A stretch of DNA of 25,175 nt, from IMG/VR virus record IMGVR_UViG_3300017741_000046, positions 1 through 25,175 of that record. One strand, given 5' to 3'. The notes beneath the pieces are model-generated. The model saw only the letters and a list, made by a program, of their open reading frames with translations, did no database searches and was not told the DNA's origin. Shown here in pieces: positions 15,801-22,927 of the stretch (position 1 is the first letter of the stretch; every line of letters starts with the position of its first letter). This stretch comes from a virus. The position numbers and the translations under genes are program-made.

Positions 15801-17539
15801 TCTGCTAACTGTGATGCAACTACTGGGTCTAATAAATTTTCAACACCATCTAACTTACCTCCTTGTAATTGTCTTAATACATTAGTTATTGGTACATCTC
15901 CACCAGATGAATCTATTGTATAACTTCTTACAGTATCTTTATTTTTCTTAGCGGTTCCAATAAACCTTGCCTGGACACTTAGTCCTTCATCAACTAATTT
16001 ACTTTGCCATTCAGATAACTTTGATGTAGCTGCTTTAACAGTAGTTTTTTCATCTACACCTGCTAGTCCACGTATAACAGCTGGTTTAAAATTTCTCTCT
16101 ATAAAGTTAGTAACAACTATTGCTGTTTGTGAAGGTGCATCTGCAGCACTAAGTGCTTTCATAGAATCTTTCATAAACTTATCTGCAGTTTTAGCAGCTT
16201 TATCTTTATCCATACTTGATGTAGCTAAACGTATAAATCTATTTAATGAAACTAAACTATCATTTTTATTTTCTGTAACAAGTCTTGTTCCATAAGTTCT
16301 TTCCATTCTTTTTGTTAAAAAATTACCTTTTCTTTTAACTGTAGGAACGTTGTTTAATGTTGCCTTTACTAATAATTTCTCATTAACTAATTCAGTAGTA
16401 AGCGCATCATCTATCTCATCAAATGATTTACCTTTATTTTTTGCTTTAAATTTATCTAAAGCAACATAAAAATCATAGTCATCAATATTATTTTTGGATG
16501 CTGCAATAATATCTGATGTATTGTTTTCCCATAAGAATTGTTTAAACTTTACACCATTCTTACCAGCAAGAAATTCTTGTGATGTTGGTCCGAATATAGT
16601 TTTACGTGTTCCCTGGAGTAATCCAGTATTTTCAAATAACTTACCTGCATTACTTAAATTTTCTAATTCAGTAAATGTTTTAGCACCAGCTCTAAGTTTT
16701 CCTACTCCTAGTGTTGCAAGACCTACTGGGTCTAAAAAGATTTGTGCAAGTATGTCTAAAGCACCAGTTATGTTGTTGTAGGCAGCTGTACCTGGTTCTA
16801 TAATCTCATCCACTGGTTTAAATAAAAAACGACCAATAGTTACTGTAGGGTCAAGTCCAGCTTCTTCAAATCTCTCTGCTCTCTCTCCAGTAAACTGTAT
16901 TGCTTCTTCTGCTTTTTTTCTTTGTTGCTCATAAATCTGTACACCTAAAACATTATCTAGTACAAACTCTCTAGCTACTAATGGGTCAACTCCAGCTGCT
17001 AACATGTTTTTGTATTCATCTGTTTGTGTTGGGTCAGTGCTACCTAGAAACCATCCTGTACCTAAATCAACTTCTTTACCTGCTGCTTCAGCTTGTGCTT
17101 TCATATCTAGTAATGAAGATTTAGATTTACCTTTAGCTTCATCGTGAGTCATACCTTGTTGTCTGCCTTCTAAATACCTAACTCCTCTAGCAGCTCCTGC
17201 TTCCCATAAGTTTTGGAATCCTAGGAATAAACCACGTGATGCACCTTTTGCTTTTTCTTTAACACTGATAGCTTCACGTAATTTAGAAAAACCATTCTGT
17301 TCTTTAGCTAAAGATTCTTTTAAAACTATTTGCTGCAATCTAGGGTCATTATCACTAATACCTAACTTGACTGCACCTACTAATGAACCTTTACTTATTG
17401 TTGGATATTTTTTTACAATAGCTGAAGCTTGGTTAGCCATAGCTTGTGTAGCTTGTGTTGGTGCAACAGATTTTTGTATCGCTCTTTCTGTAGCAGAATC
17501 ATCTGCAAAAGAAGCTGCATCAAAGGTACTGTATGCCAT
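12824..17539 (-). CDS. Giant virion protein, probable ejection/internal core protein (1571 aa)
   Basis: This is the largest gene of the window, one fifth of its length. It is predicted to be mostly helical, with Lys/Glu-rich regions. Conspicuous hydrophobic stretches lie near residue 270 (ALDILAQIFLDPVGLATLG), near 630 (GALFKPLVLLRPAWTIRVIA) and near 1050 (GLFPFGEAYVEIFSTWSRLL). A late Gly/Pro-rich hydrophobic segment reads LIPGFGPTITVPAAFI. No long heptad tape-measure pattern is visible, and no tail-tube genes are present. It is therefore more likely an internal protein ejected into the host, like T7 gp16, than a tape measure. No catalytic motif was found. The ribosome site is AAAAGGG, four bases before ATG, and it starts just after the 120-residue gene. 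Confidence 0.8.
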   Translation of the reverse strand: MAYSTFDAASFADDSATERAIQKSVAPTQATQAMANQASAIVKKYPTISKGSLVGAVKLGISDNDPRLQQIVLKESLAKEQNGFSKLREAISVKEKAKGASRGLFLGFQNLWEAGAARGVRYLEGRQQGMTHDEAKGKSKSSLLDMKAQAEAAGKEVDLGTGWFLGSTDPTQTDEYKNMLAAGVDPLVAREFVLDNVLGVQIYEQQRKKAEEAIQFTGERAERFEEAGLDPTVTIGRFLFKPVDEIIEPGTAAYNNITGALDILAQIFLDPVGLATLGVGKLRAGAKTFTELENLSNAGKLFENTGLLQGTRKTIFGPTSQEFLAGKNGVKFKQFLWENNTSDIIAASKNNIDDYDFYVALDKFKAKNKGKSFDEIDDALTTELVNEKLLVKATLNNVPTVKRKGNFLTKRMERTYGTRLVTENKNDSLVSLNRFIRLATSSMDKDKAAKTADKFMKDSMKALSAADAPSQTAIVVTNFIERNFKPAVIRGLAGVDEKTTVKAATSKLSEWQSKLVDEGLSVQARFIGTAKKNKDTVRSYTIDSSGGDVPITNVLRQLQGGKLDGVENLLDPVVASQLADEIYLPDPKALIRSAKALDETLGKVGTKLLASGNVESTRRFMDWYYGALFKPLVLLRPAWTIRVIAEEQLRMLSSGVTNVITHPAQMIARTMGKEKESSKMLLGSFEDNAQFIDVTLNGAGITSASRRTGGTGRFTTVSRQENRRAWGEASFRNFMQHKFDPLSRRLAAIQLEPNTAARKAQLNKLIKEAQTQGNPLNKHIRKVTGAEGHAFKGAGFNGAPGKAKAEEFIYYANASVAQVTGGIVETSTKGNRARLARNWIDENGKEDLLKALSDEAMDAAELVGLENIDMGKYWAGQLSDAEYTSITTQLRKNQEKMKKDFVKKFEKVLPEQARGELKNAMTSQTRRLDDFVDESFNFFMTIPTKTMSRAPTFKFHYWDKVGDFAQHANAATLKKLVQQAKEAGLATGTKNEKAVLKKLESYQGVKGGINKVEIIDKIGASHALTETKKLLYDVSTRTRLGNATRGLFPFGEAYVEIFSTWSRLLVENQGRPLRRAQQLVQSAQKPNPVFDDSGQKGFFYKDPNTNEELFGYPGEGLIQKWMFKDLTENGVQVNLPVFAGSLNIAGNLIPGFGPTITVPAAFINRKFNVLRPGKWEETILFGDFAPPRTETISEVITSLAPAPSWLKKLGTAFGIGGAESKRMFSNTTIDVYKALVYAGKIDDSSPEGANEGMELAGDYARNIFIIRSISQAIGPSGAVSPKYEISDKTGQLFLFETLAEEYRNISNASPDSSTAVKTFVERFGFNPITLATSRTETIKKRPVTADGATWERNNPELVEKFDLTYAFLIDETNSEFMYEQYWNQIISGDRVPRTIEQWQQAKNILLGSVEYENFVKENGLLVRNDKVSVQAKRNKKAEIASKYPGYGRSIDYSQTKPEMDDLIDELYTWFDPVSYQLDSSLTTNPAALGLVEYVKTRDAVIAETKKLNPTYTDKSFRSSNKLAPFRSLLRNKMQGILVKYPEFGPLAKEIFERELREADEDIELIRGLNDS

Positions 17540-17540
17540 G

Positions 17541-17903
17541 TTACCCTTTTAATAAATTAGCTAGTAAAGGGTCACCTGTTAGGTCAAAAAATTTCTGTAT
17601 TAATTCTTCTGTAGATTCTGTTGGTCCTTGTGAACCTACTCCTGGACCAAAGTCCAGTCCATCTTCTACTGGTCGTAATGGTTGGTCAGTAGGTGCAAAC
17701 ACACTACTTTGTAAAGCACCACCTAAGTTTTGTCCTGGCGTTGGAGCAGCTGTAGGTGTCTCTTGACCTAAGTTTAAATTCTTAACTTCATTATTTAATT
17801 CTTTTAATGGACCTTTTTCTCCATAAGTCATTCGAGATTGGTCAATTACATTTTGAGATGCTGGAGGTATTGCTGCGTTTCTTTTAGTAATCCTGGTCGC
17901 CAT
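17541..17903 (-). CDS. Small Pro/Gly-rich protein (120 aa), unknown
   Basis: The open frame begins at an ATG at 17918, but AGGAGG at 17915-17910 is six bases before a second ATG at 17903, so the shorter form starting MATRIT is preferred. The protein has a basic N-terminus, a disordered Pro/Gly/Gln-rich middle (PTAAPTPGQNLGG) and a helical C-terminus (ESTEELIQKFFDLTGDPLLANLLKG). The ribosome site lies inside the acidic C-terminal codons of the upstream gene, with which it overlaps by 20 bases. Between portal and giant internal protein, it may be a minor virion or assembly factor; no family was recognised. Confidence 0.7.
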   Translation of the reverse strand: MATRITKRNAAIPPASQNVIDQSRMTYGEKGPLKELNNEVKNLNLGQETPTAAPTPGQNLGGALQSSVFAPTDQPLRPVEDGLDFGPGVGSQGPTESTEELIQKFFDLTGDPLLANLLKG

Positions 17904-18093
17904 CTTCATCCTCCTCATACTCTTCTAAAAAAATTGGTTCTGATATTACAAAAAATTGTCTAGGCATGTGTTGTTGTGCGATAGTACGCAAGATGTGTTG
18001 TCTTTTAATATAATCTTCTAGGATTATGTCATCACATTCTTCATCAACTTCTGCTAGATGGGTACAAACAATCTCTTCAAATAAATCAAGCAT
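17884..18093 (-). CDS. Small acidic protein (69 aa), unknown
   Basis: This is a 69-residue protein with a helical N-terminus (LDLFEEIVCTHLAEVDEEC), a basic centre (IKRQHILRTIAQQHMPRQ) and an extremely acidic tail (EEYEEDEDGDQDY). Its ATG lies within the last codons of the portal gene (8-base overlap), and its end overlaps the next start by 20 bases, so it is translationally coupled on both sides. The acidic tail could mimic DNA or bind the basic face of another virion protein; that is only a suggestion. No family was recognised. Confidence 0.65.
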   Translation of the reverse strand: MLDLFEEIVCTHLAEVDEECDDIILEDYIKRQHILRTIAQQHMPRQFFVISEPIFLEEYEEDEDGDQDY

Positions 18094-19825
18094 TGCCCAT
18101 CATTCCTAAAGCTTGTTGTATAGAAGGTGCGGGACCAGTGGTGGCTGGACCCATACCTTCAATCATTGCTGTCTCTTCCTGCGGAATCTCTGGTTCTTCA
18201 GCTGTAAAAAATTTATCTAATATGTTTTGCATATTCTCTGGGTTTTTTCTTATCTGTACTACAGCCATGATAGCTTTCTGGTCACCTTGACTTGCTTGTG
18301 CCATAAGCGTATCTTCTAAAACTTTATCCATCTTTTCTTTTGTTATTCTCTCATTAACTCTTACAAGATTATCTAAACCATCTAGGTTCTCTTGTAATGT
18401 TTGTGTGTCAATAACTCCAGAACTAAGTAGTTGCAGCCCTGTAACTATCTTCTGTGGTTCATCATATCCAGCCATAGCTCCATACACTCTTCGTGTCTTA
18501 TAAGATTTTTGTATGTCTTTAACTGGTTCGTATGTTTCTGAAAAGAATTTATTATCTCTATAACCAGAGAGTTCTTTAGTCATACCACCATACATTACTT
18601 CATCCCACTCAAGTCTTTTAGCATCTATCTGTTCTATAGCATCAGCCATAATGGTGTGATACTCTCTAATCATTAGAGACATAGATGCACCTAACTCTTC
18701 AAGTCCTCTACCAGTAGCAAAGCTGACTGGAGATTGTGAGTCATCAGTAGCAGGATAAGAAGCACCAACACGAAGTTGTCGTTCTATTCTGTCTATCTGT
18801 TGAAATAATTGATAAGGCATATTAGATGCTGGTTTTGAAATCTGACTTCCTGGAGAGAAGTAGTTGACTGCGAATCTACCTTTTTTGTATTGTCCAGATT
18901 CTAATTCTCCAGTTATGTTTGTCTCTGTAAATACTGCATCTTCCATAGCGATAATGCTCATAACATTAATCTTTGCCATAGATGCCATTAAACCTATAAT
19001 CTGGTCGTACTGTCCTTGCAGCTGGTCGAAAGAAAATTTCTTTGCTACAACGAAAGCAGGACCACTTCCTAGTGGGTTTGGTATAAAATCTAATACTGTA
19101 CTAGATGACATGTGAAATACATACGTGCCTTCTTCATTATAATATTCAGCTACTAAGTCACCTTGTCCATTAGAGTTTGCCCAAGAACCATTGTATGAAT
19201 CTGTATAAGGAGAAGCATAAGCACTTCCTATATTAATTTGATTAGGGACATCCTTCATAATTTTATCTTTATATGCTGGATAAACTCTAGCTAAAGAATC
19301 TTTAGGTACTCTTCTAACAATAGACATGTCTTTAGGTTGTTGGTCTGCACCAAAGTAACCTGGAAAACAGTTGTATGGGTCTCGTAGTTCAGCTACTGGA
19401 TAAGGGGTTCCATTAGCATCTTTCTTTTCTTTGATTACCCATACAGCGTAGCCATAACCTGGTAACCATCTACCAACTTGTGGCATTTGCAAATCTAATC
19501 TTTGTACATCATCGTACGCAGTTATAATTCTGCCTATCTTTTCAGCTTTGTTTCTTGCACGTTCTGAATCTTTATTGTTAGGTACATCTATTTTTAAGTT
19601 AGGTATTCTTCCTATCTTCTGTGCTAAATGCTCTAAACCAGAACTCATAAGGTTAGGCATTGGTACTTGCCAATCTTCAAAACCTTTTAGCTGGTCACCT
19701 AGTAACGCAAGTATTCCATTGGGTCCACCATTCATGATTGAACGAATACGACCACGCATTGCATAACCATCTTGGTTATCATAATGTAACTGTGTTATCT
19801 TATCGTATAAAGCTGATTCATTCAT
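18086..19825 (-). CDS. Portal protein
   Basis: This 579-residue protein starts five bases after the terminase stop, the usual place for a portal. The N-terminal half carries the typical features: an initial helix, QVPMPNLMSSGLEHLAQKIGR, the wing segment with GYGYAVWVI and RDPYNCFPGYFG, and a beta-rich clip/wing region. The C-terminal half is helical and contains QIDRIERQLRVGASYPATDDSQSP followed by FATGRGLEELGASMS, as in portals of podovirus-like marine phages. The last 70 residues are Gln/Glu/Pro-rich. It forms the dodecameric DNA channel at one capsid vertex and docks TerL. The ribosome site is weak (GGTAAAAAT before ATG), consistent with coupling to terminase translation. Confidence 0.8.
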   Translation of the reverse strand: MNESALYDKITQLHYDNQDGYAMRGRIRSIMNGGPNGILALLGDQLKGFEDWQVPMPNLMSSGLEHLAQKIGRIPNLKIDVPNNKDSERARNKAEKIGRIITAYDDVQRLDLQMPQVGRWLPGYGYAVWVIKEKKDANGTPYPVAELRDPYNCFPGYFGADQQPKDMSIVRRVPKDSLARVYPAYKDKIMKDVPNQINIGSAYASPYTDSYNGSWANSNGQGDLVAEYYNEEGTYVFHMSSSTVLDFIPNPLGSGPAFVVAKKFSFDQLQGQYDQIIGLMASMAKINVMSIIAMEDAVFTETNITGELESGQYKKGRFAVNYFSPGSQISKPASNMPYQLFQQIDRIERQLRVGASYPATDDSQSPVSFATGRGLEELGASMSLMIREYHTIMADAIEQIDAKRLEWDEVMYGGMTKELSGYRDNKFFSETYEPVKDIQKSYKTRRVYGAMAGYDEPQKIVTGLQLLSSGVIDTQTLQENLDGLDNLVRVNERITKEKMDKVLEDTLMAQASQGDQKAIMAVVQIRKNPENMQNILDKFFTAEEPEIPQEETAMIEGMGPATTGPAPSIQQALGMMGNA

Positions 19826-19829
19826 ATTT

Positions 19830-21725
19830 TTACCATGGTGCTGTGTTCATATTACTAATATCAACATTGCCATAACTCGGTGTATATTCATGCGCCATGT
19901 CAGCAACAAATTCTTTTTGTAATCTTCTTACAATCTTAATTGGGAACCAACTTGCCATAACTATATCCGACTTATATCCTTTACTACTTGCCTTGCTAGC
20001 AGCATTTGAAAAATACAAAAGCTGCCTACGATATATATTACTCTTATTTTGCGAATCTGCACTACCATAAGGTAAATTTACTTTACCCTTATCAAAAAGT
20101 TCACTCATAGAACCTACGCCAAAGTATGGGTCAAATTTATTTTTTTGTGTCTGGTGTCCTTCTAAGTGTATGCCTTTAGCTGCAGTCCACTCTTTTAATT
20201 CTCTATCTTGTCGGATGGCACGCTGAAAACCATTCTCTTCAATAATCCAATGTGAGCAATGATATTTCTTGTACCACTCTTTAATTGTTTTAAATGCTTG
20301 GGGTATGCCGCCACCTTTAGTATTTTCTATATCTACCATGTACAGTTTGCCTTCTTCAACATTAAATGCCCATAAGAATGCTGCCTGGTATCCAGTTGCT
20401 GCTGGGTCAAGTCCCGCTATCAATCTACATCCAGCGGGTACATGCCCAATACTTCTTGACTCATCACGTGAAGCATCAAGTGATTCTACTTTAAACATCT
20501 GCAGCCCTTCGGAGAATGGTCGGTTAAGATATACCATTTCAAATATAGCTAACCCACCAGTCGTTTGTGCATTCCTTCTTTGTGACATAAGCCATTTGTA
20601 ACTTCTTTTGCTAGCCCAAAGCATGTGTTTCTTGTGGTCTTTATCTAGTCCAGAATCTATAGGTATCTCTAAACTATGTGCAGATTCAATTATCTTTTTC
20701 CATTCATCGTTATCAATTAACGAATTATATAAATCATCTGGGTGTTGCCTAGAGCCAATAACAACAATAGCTGTATGTTCCTCTTTACGTGATGATAGAG
20801 TTGTAGTCCACCATCGTTTAGTCTGCTCTCTTGAACTAGGTTGTATTGTTGTGGAATGGTCCTCAATGTCATCAGCAATAATCAAGTCACAGTCACGTGA
20901 AAGAATCTTGCCACCTTTACCTACAGCCACCATTGTCGGTGATTTAATACCAGTAACTGTCCTGGTCTTTACTGTGAACTGTCCAGAACTCCAAGTTTTA
21001 CCAGTTCTACTTTTAGGTTTAAATGTTTCTCCTGGTCCACAAAAATCTTGTATCAGCTGTTCGTTATTTTCTAAGTGGTCCAATACAGAACCTACAGCAT
21101 TCTTAGATATATCTTCGTTACCACCTACCCACATAATTCTAATGTTAGGTGCTTTACATATCTGCCATACAGCAAAGTGTGTAAGTAAATCTGTCTTACC
21201 ATGTCGAGGAGGTGAGAGAATCATAAGCTGTTCACCTTTATCAATAGACTTTAAAATATTTTTAATCCAGTTCTTATGGAACTTAGCGGTTTCGTAGGGT
21301 TGTCCAGTCTCTGTTAAGAAGTATCTATTTCTAAACTCTTCAAAAGATTCTAAAGATTTTCTAGCTTCTTCTGGTACATCCCAATCTTCTCTAGCTTCAT
21401 GTACTGCTTTATCTTCTCTGTATGCAAGCAGCATCCTGGCAACAACACTTTGGTCAATGCCCATATCTTCTGCTACAAACTTCTGTGTAATGATGCCTTC
21501 TAAGACTTCTTCTGCATAATCTTCTACAAAAGACATGTAATGTTCACCACGACTAGCTCTACTGTTTGGGGATGTAGCTAACTTAGTAGTTTCTTTTTTC
21601 TTTTTATTTCTTGCCCTGGCGTTAGCAGCTTTAGTACATTGCAGCTTGCAGTACTTTTGTCTGCCATGTTGTTGTTTAAATTTATCTCCACAGTGCGGAC
21701 ATGCAACTGTTTTAAGATTAGCCAT
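19830..21725 (-). CDS. terL: Terminase large subunit with N-terminal zinc and HTH-like region
   Basis: This 631-residue DNA-packaging motor has a complete ATPase and nuclease. The Walker A motif is SPPRHGKT (171-178) and Walker B is LIIADD (281-286) with IED after it. The nuclease acidic residues are D440 in AGLDPA, E496/E497 in WIIEENG and D587 in KSDIV. Ahead of the ATPase lies an extra region: C9-x2-C12, C26-x3-C30 (a zinc-ribbon-like set), a Lys/Arg-rich stretch, and residues 67-107, which resemble a helix-turn-helix (FVAEDMGIDQSVVARMLLAY). This could replace part of a small terminase subunit, none of which was identified nearby. The ATG overlaps the stop of the 47-residue gene as TAATG. 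The function is secure; the role of the N-terminus is inference. Confidence 0.92.
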   Translation of the reverse strand: MANLKTVACPHCGDKFKQQHGRQKYCKLQCTKAANARARNKKKKETTKLATSPNSRASRGEHYMSFVEDYAEEVLEGIITQKFVAEDMGIDQSVVARMLLAYREDKAVHEAREDWDVPEEARKSLESFEEFRNRYFLTETGQPYETAKFHKNWIKNILKSIDKGEQLMILSPPRHGKTDLLTHFAVWQICKAPNIRIMWVGGNEDISKNAVGSVLDHLENNEQLIQDFCGPGETFKPKSRTGKTWSSGQFTVKTRTVTGIKSPTMVAVGKGGKILSRDCDLIIADDIEDHSTTIQPSSREQTKRWWTTTLSSRKEEHTAIVVIGSRQHPDDLYNSLIDNDEWKKIIESAHSLEIPIDSGLDKDHKKHMLWASKRSYKWLMSQRRNAQTTGGLAIFEMVYLNRPFSEGLQMFKVESLDASRDESRSIGHVPAGCRLIAGLDPAATGYQAAFLWAFNVEEGKLYMVDIENTKGGGIPQAFKTIKEWYKKYHCSHWIIEENGFQRAIRQDRELKEWTAAKGIHLEGHQTQKNKFDPYFGVGSMSELFDKGKVNLPYGSADSQNKSNIYRRQLLYFSNAASKASSKGYKSDIVMASWFPIKIVRRLQKEFVADMAHEYTPSYGNVDISNMNTAPW

Positions 21726-21868
21726 TACTTCTTTTTTTTCTTTTTAGGAAATCCAGCTTTCATATTTGCATAAGCTTTAGGACTGATAGTAGATTTCTTT
21801 TTAGACCTACTGGTCCCAGCTTTTTTTCTTTTATTTATATTATGATACAAACCTTTTTTAGCTGCCAT
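21725..21868 (-). CDS. Small lysine-rich protein (47 aa)
   Basis: The frame starts at ATG 21868 with an excellent ribosome site (AAGGAG, six bases away) and ends in TAATG shared with TerL. It encodes 47 residues of which about 18 are Lys or Arg, including six consecutive lysines at the C-terminus. The opening MAAKKGLYHNINKRKKAG resembles small proteins that recur before terminase genes in marine podoviruses. The role is unknown; a nucleic-acid-binding or packaging-associated peptide is plausible. Confidence 0.75.
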   Translation of the reverse strand: MAAKKGLYHNINKRKKAGTSRSKKKSTISPKAYANMKAGFPKKKKKK

Positions 21869-21877
21869 AACTTCTCC

Positions 21878-22135
21878 TTACCAAGCTTTGCAAGACCAAT
21901 ATCTTGCTGTTGTTTTATCTTTAGCTGTGCTGCATTTATGTCTAGCACGAAAAGAAGCCCTAGCTCCAGGGTTATTCTTTCTTATAGCCATGTTAGGGTC
22001 ACCAAACATAATCTTTTTAACTTTGCCATTTTTCATAACAAATACTTTGGACTTCTTACGCCCATAGCCAGGTTCCCCTTTACGAATAGCACTAGGTGAA
22101 TTTAACTTCACTTTCATGCCACGAAATTCAGCCAC
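21878..22135 (-). CDS. Conserved small phage protein with SFRARHxC...YWSCKxW motif (85 aa)
   Basis: This 85-residue basic protein ends with ARASFRARHKC (C68) and TARYWSCKAW (C82), preceded by KVFVMKNGKVKKIMFGDPNM. This combination of FGDPNM, SFRARH-C and YWSC-W recurs in marine T4-like and T7-like phages as a conserved protein of unknown function; I believe it falls under DUF5872, but the name is from memory. The two cysteines with H66 might bind metal. The first usable start is a GTG at 22135, with AGAAG upstream; an ATG six codons later lacks a ribosome site. It is clustered with the terminase, so a packaging or head role is possible. Confidence 0.8.
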   Translation of the reverse strand: MAEFRGMKVKLNSPSAIRKGEPGYGRKKSKVFVMKNGKVKKIMFGDPNMAIRKNNPGARASFRARHKCSTAKDKTTARYWSCKAW

Positions 22136-22136
22136 G

Positions 22137-22199
22137 TTATCTTCTTTTCTTCTTTTTACCAGGTTTCATTTTGGTATATTTTTTTGTGCTTTTAGGCAT
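22137..22199 (-). CDS. Tiny basic peptide (20 aa), first late gene
   Basis: ATG at 22199 is preceded by GAGGAG at optimal distance, the strongest ribosome site in this area. The stop lies one base before the GTG of the next gene. The peptide has 20 residues and ends in a run of four Lys and two Arg. It may be a true micro-protein or a leader peptide whose translation drives the downstream gene. The ribosome site and fit support it; the short length limits confidence. Confidence 0.5.
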   Translation of the reverse strand: MPKSTKKYTKMKPGKKKKRR

Positions 22200-22223
22200 T
22201 TTTTACTCCTCTATACTTATACT
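22200..22223. promoter_or_regulatory. Divergent start region of late (minus) and early (plus) genes
   Basis: Only 24 bases separate the two start codons. On the plus strand TATACT occurs twice in tandem (22212-22223), the first copy six bases before the ATG. For the minus strand, TATAAG and TATAAA lie within the opposite gene's first codons, with no convincing -35 box. The two directions therefore share or block each other's promoter. Confidence 0.45.
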
Positions 22224-22430
22224 ATGGCAGATTTTATACAAGGTAACAAGTACCCTAACTCAAAAAAGAATATGCAGTTTCAAAAAAATAGAATCTGTGT
22301 ACATTCTGCTTGTACTACCATACTATCGCAATACAATAAATATAAATACTGTCATAAACATAAACCTACAGTGTATCCAAGAATCAAGGGTAGAAACCCC
22401 GACACTACCAAACAAGAACCCCTGGGGTAA
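22224..22430 (+). CDS. Small zinc-finger-like protein (68 aa)
   Basis: The protein has C25-x4-C30-x12-C43-x2-H46 within RICVHSACTTILSQYNKYKYCHKH, a compact zinc-binding pattern with the L-S-x-Y-N core that recurs in small phage and host-like zinc-finger proteins. Flanks are basic, as for a nucleic-acid-binding protein. The frame extends upstream to 22116, but that part would run antisense through the late genes and looks non-coding, so ATG 22224 is chosen. No ribosome site precedes it. A TATACT six bases upstream suggests a leaderless transcript. It points away from the late genes and towards a convergent minus-strand gene. Confidence 0.7.
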   Translation: MADFIQGNKYPNSKKNMQFQKNRICVHSACTTILSQYNKYKYCHKHKPTVYPRIKGRNPDTTKQEPLG

Positions 22431-22441
22431 AAAATTTTTTT
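22418..22441. terminator. Possible bidirectional terminator between convergent genes
   Basis: A short ACCC-CTG-GGGT hairpin overlaps the stop of the zinc-finger gene and is followed by six A and seven T residues. The opposite gene stops at 22440 on the other strand. The stem is short (4 bp), so this is tentative. Confidence 0.3.
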
Positions 22442-22592
22442 ATTCGCTGTTATAAATGCCATCATGGAGAATATCCCATACCTCATCTAGTAAAGTATAG
22501 AGTTTTGTGTACATTTGTTCGTTAGTAACGTTTGTGTCAATAGCGAACTGCACCTCCTCCACTTGTTTTAATATTGTTTTTATTTTGTCCAT
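22440..22592 (-). CDS. Small helical protein (50 aa), unknown
   Basis: The ATG at 22592 gives 50 residues: MDKIKTILKQVEEVQFAID, then an acidic helical C-terminus with LYTLLDEVWDILHDG. Heptad-like hydrophobic spacing suggests a helical hairpin or dimer. The frame stays open upstream to 22661, but that would overlap the neighbouring gene, so the shorter form is preferred. TATAGA lies six bases before the ATG and no ribosome site is visible, as for nearby genes. It is convergent with the zinc-finger gene. No family was recognised. Confidence 0.55.
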   Translation of the reverse strand: MDKIKTILKQVEEVQFAIDTNVTNEQMYTKLYTLLDEVWDILHDGIYNSE

Positions 22593-22617
22593 ACTGTATC
22601 TATAGAACAAGAGTTTT

Positions 22618-22731
22618 TTATTTAAGGTATTTGTTTTTAAACTCAATGAACCTATTTGCACAATCTAAACAAACAGCTTTGAAATGATTAGTTATTACTT
22701 GCTCACAAACAACACAATTTTTTTCTTTCAT
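22618..22731 (-). CDS. Micro-protein with two CxxC motifs (37 aa)
   Basis: This short frame encodes NCVVC near the start (C6, C9) and VCLDC (C21, C24), i.e. Cys-x2-Cys-x11-Cys-x2-Cys, followed by a short basic helix (ANRFIEFKNKYLK). The pattern matches a zinc ribbon or small treble-clef finger. TATAGT lies five bases before the ATG and no Shine-Dalgarno is present. The regular cysteine layout and clean stop argue for a real gene despite its size. Likely a nucleic-acid- or RNA-polymerase-binding peptide, by analogy only. Confidence 0.65.
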   Translation of the reverse strand: MKEKNCVVCEQVITNHFKAVCLDCANRFIEFKNKYLK

Positions 22732-22792
22732 ATAATACTATATAGGGGAAAAGTTTTTAATATTATGAAGAAGTTGTAATTAATATTCCTCT
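22732..22792. promoter_or_regulatory. Divergent promoter gap
   Basis: The gap holds -10-like boxes facing both ways: TATAGT for the minus-strand CxxC gene and TAATAT (22781-22786) for the plus-strand RNA/ORF. It is followed at 22794-22807 by the dyad TGATAA-AG-TTATCA, which could be an operator. No convincing -35 boxes are seen. Confidence 0.35.
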
Positions 22793-22927
22793 ATGATAAA
22801 GTTATCACACACAAACAGCAAGGACCAAGTAATTAGATACAGGTAAAGTGGACATCGGGAGTACGAAAGTCTCACCTTACAGCCAGTAAGACCAACTAGA
22901 AAGACAAGTGAGATACCCAAGGTCTAA
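22793..22927 (+). pseudogene. 45-codon frame interrupted by TAA, doubtful coding
   Basis: From ATG 22793 the frame reads 16 codons after Met to a TAA at 22844-22846, then continues without another stop for 26 protein-like codons (SGHREYESLTLQPVRP and on) to TAA at 22925. It could be a broken gene, a sequencing error or a stop-readthrough product. The same bases form nested RNA stems, which is the competing explanation. A TAATAT box sits six bases before the ATG. Confidence 0.3.

Noticed and set aside
12824-17539. Giant protein as a tape measure of a long tail
   Set aside because: No tail tube, sheath or chaperone genes are present, and the nozzle-like and adaptor genes fit a short tail.
20608-21297. 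Plus-strand frame of 229 codons
   Set aside because: It lies antisense inside the terminase, whose motifs are unambiguous, and its product has no domain-like composition.
21728-21743. Run of eight A residues before TerL as a frameshift or slippage site fusing the 47-residue protein to TerL
   Set aside because: The TerL frame is open across the run, so it is possible, but the run simply encodes lysines and TAATG coupling explains the layout.
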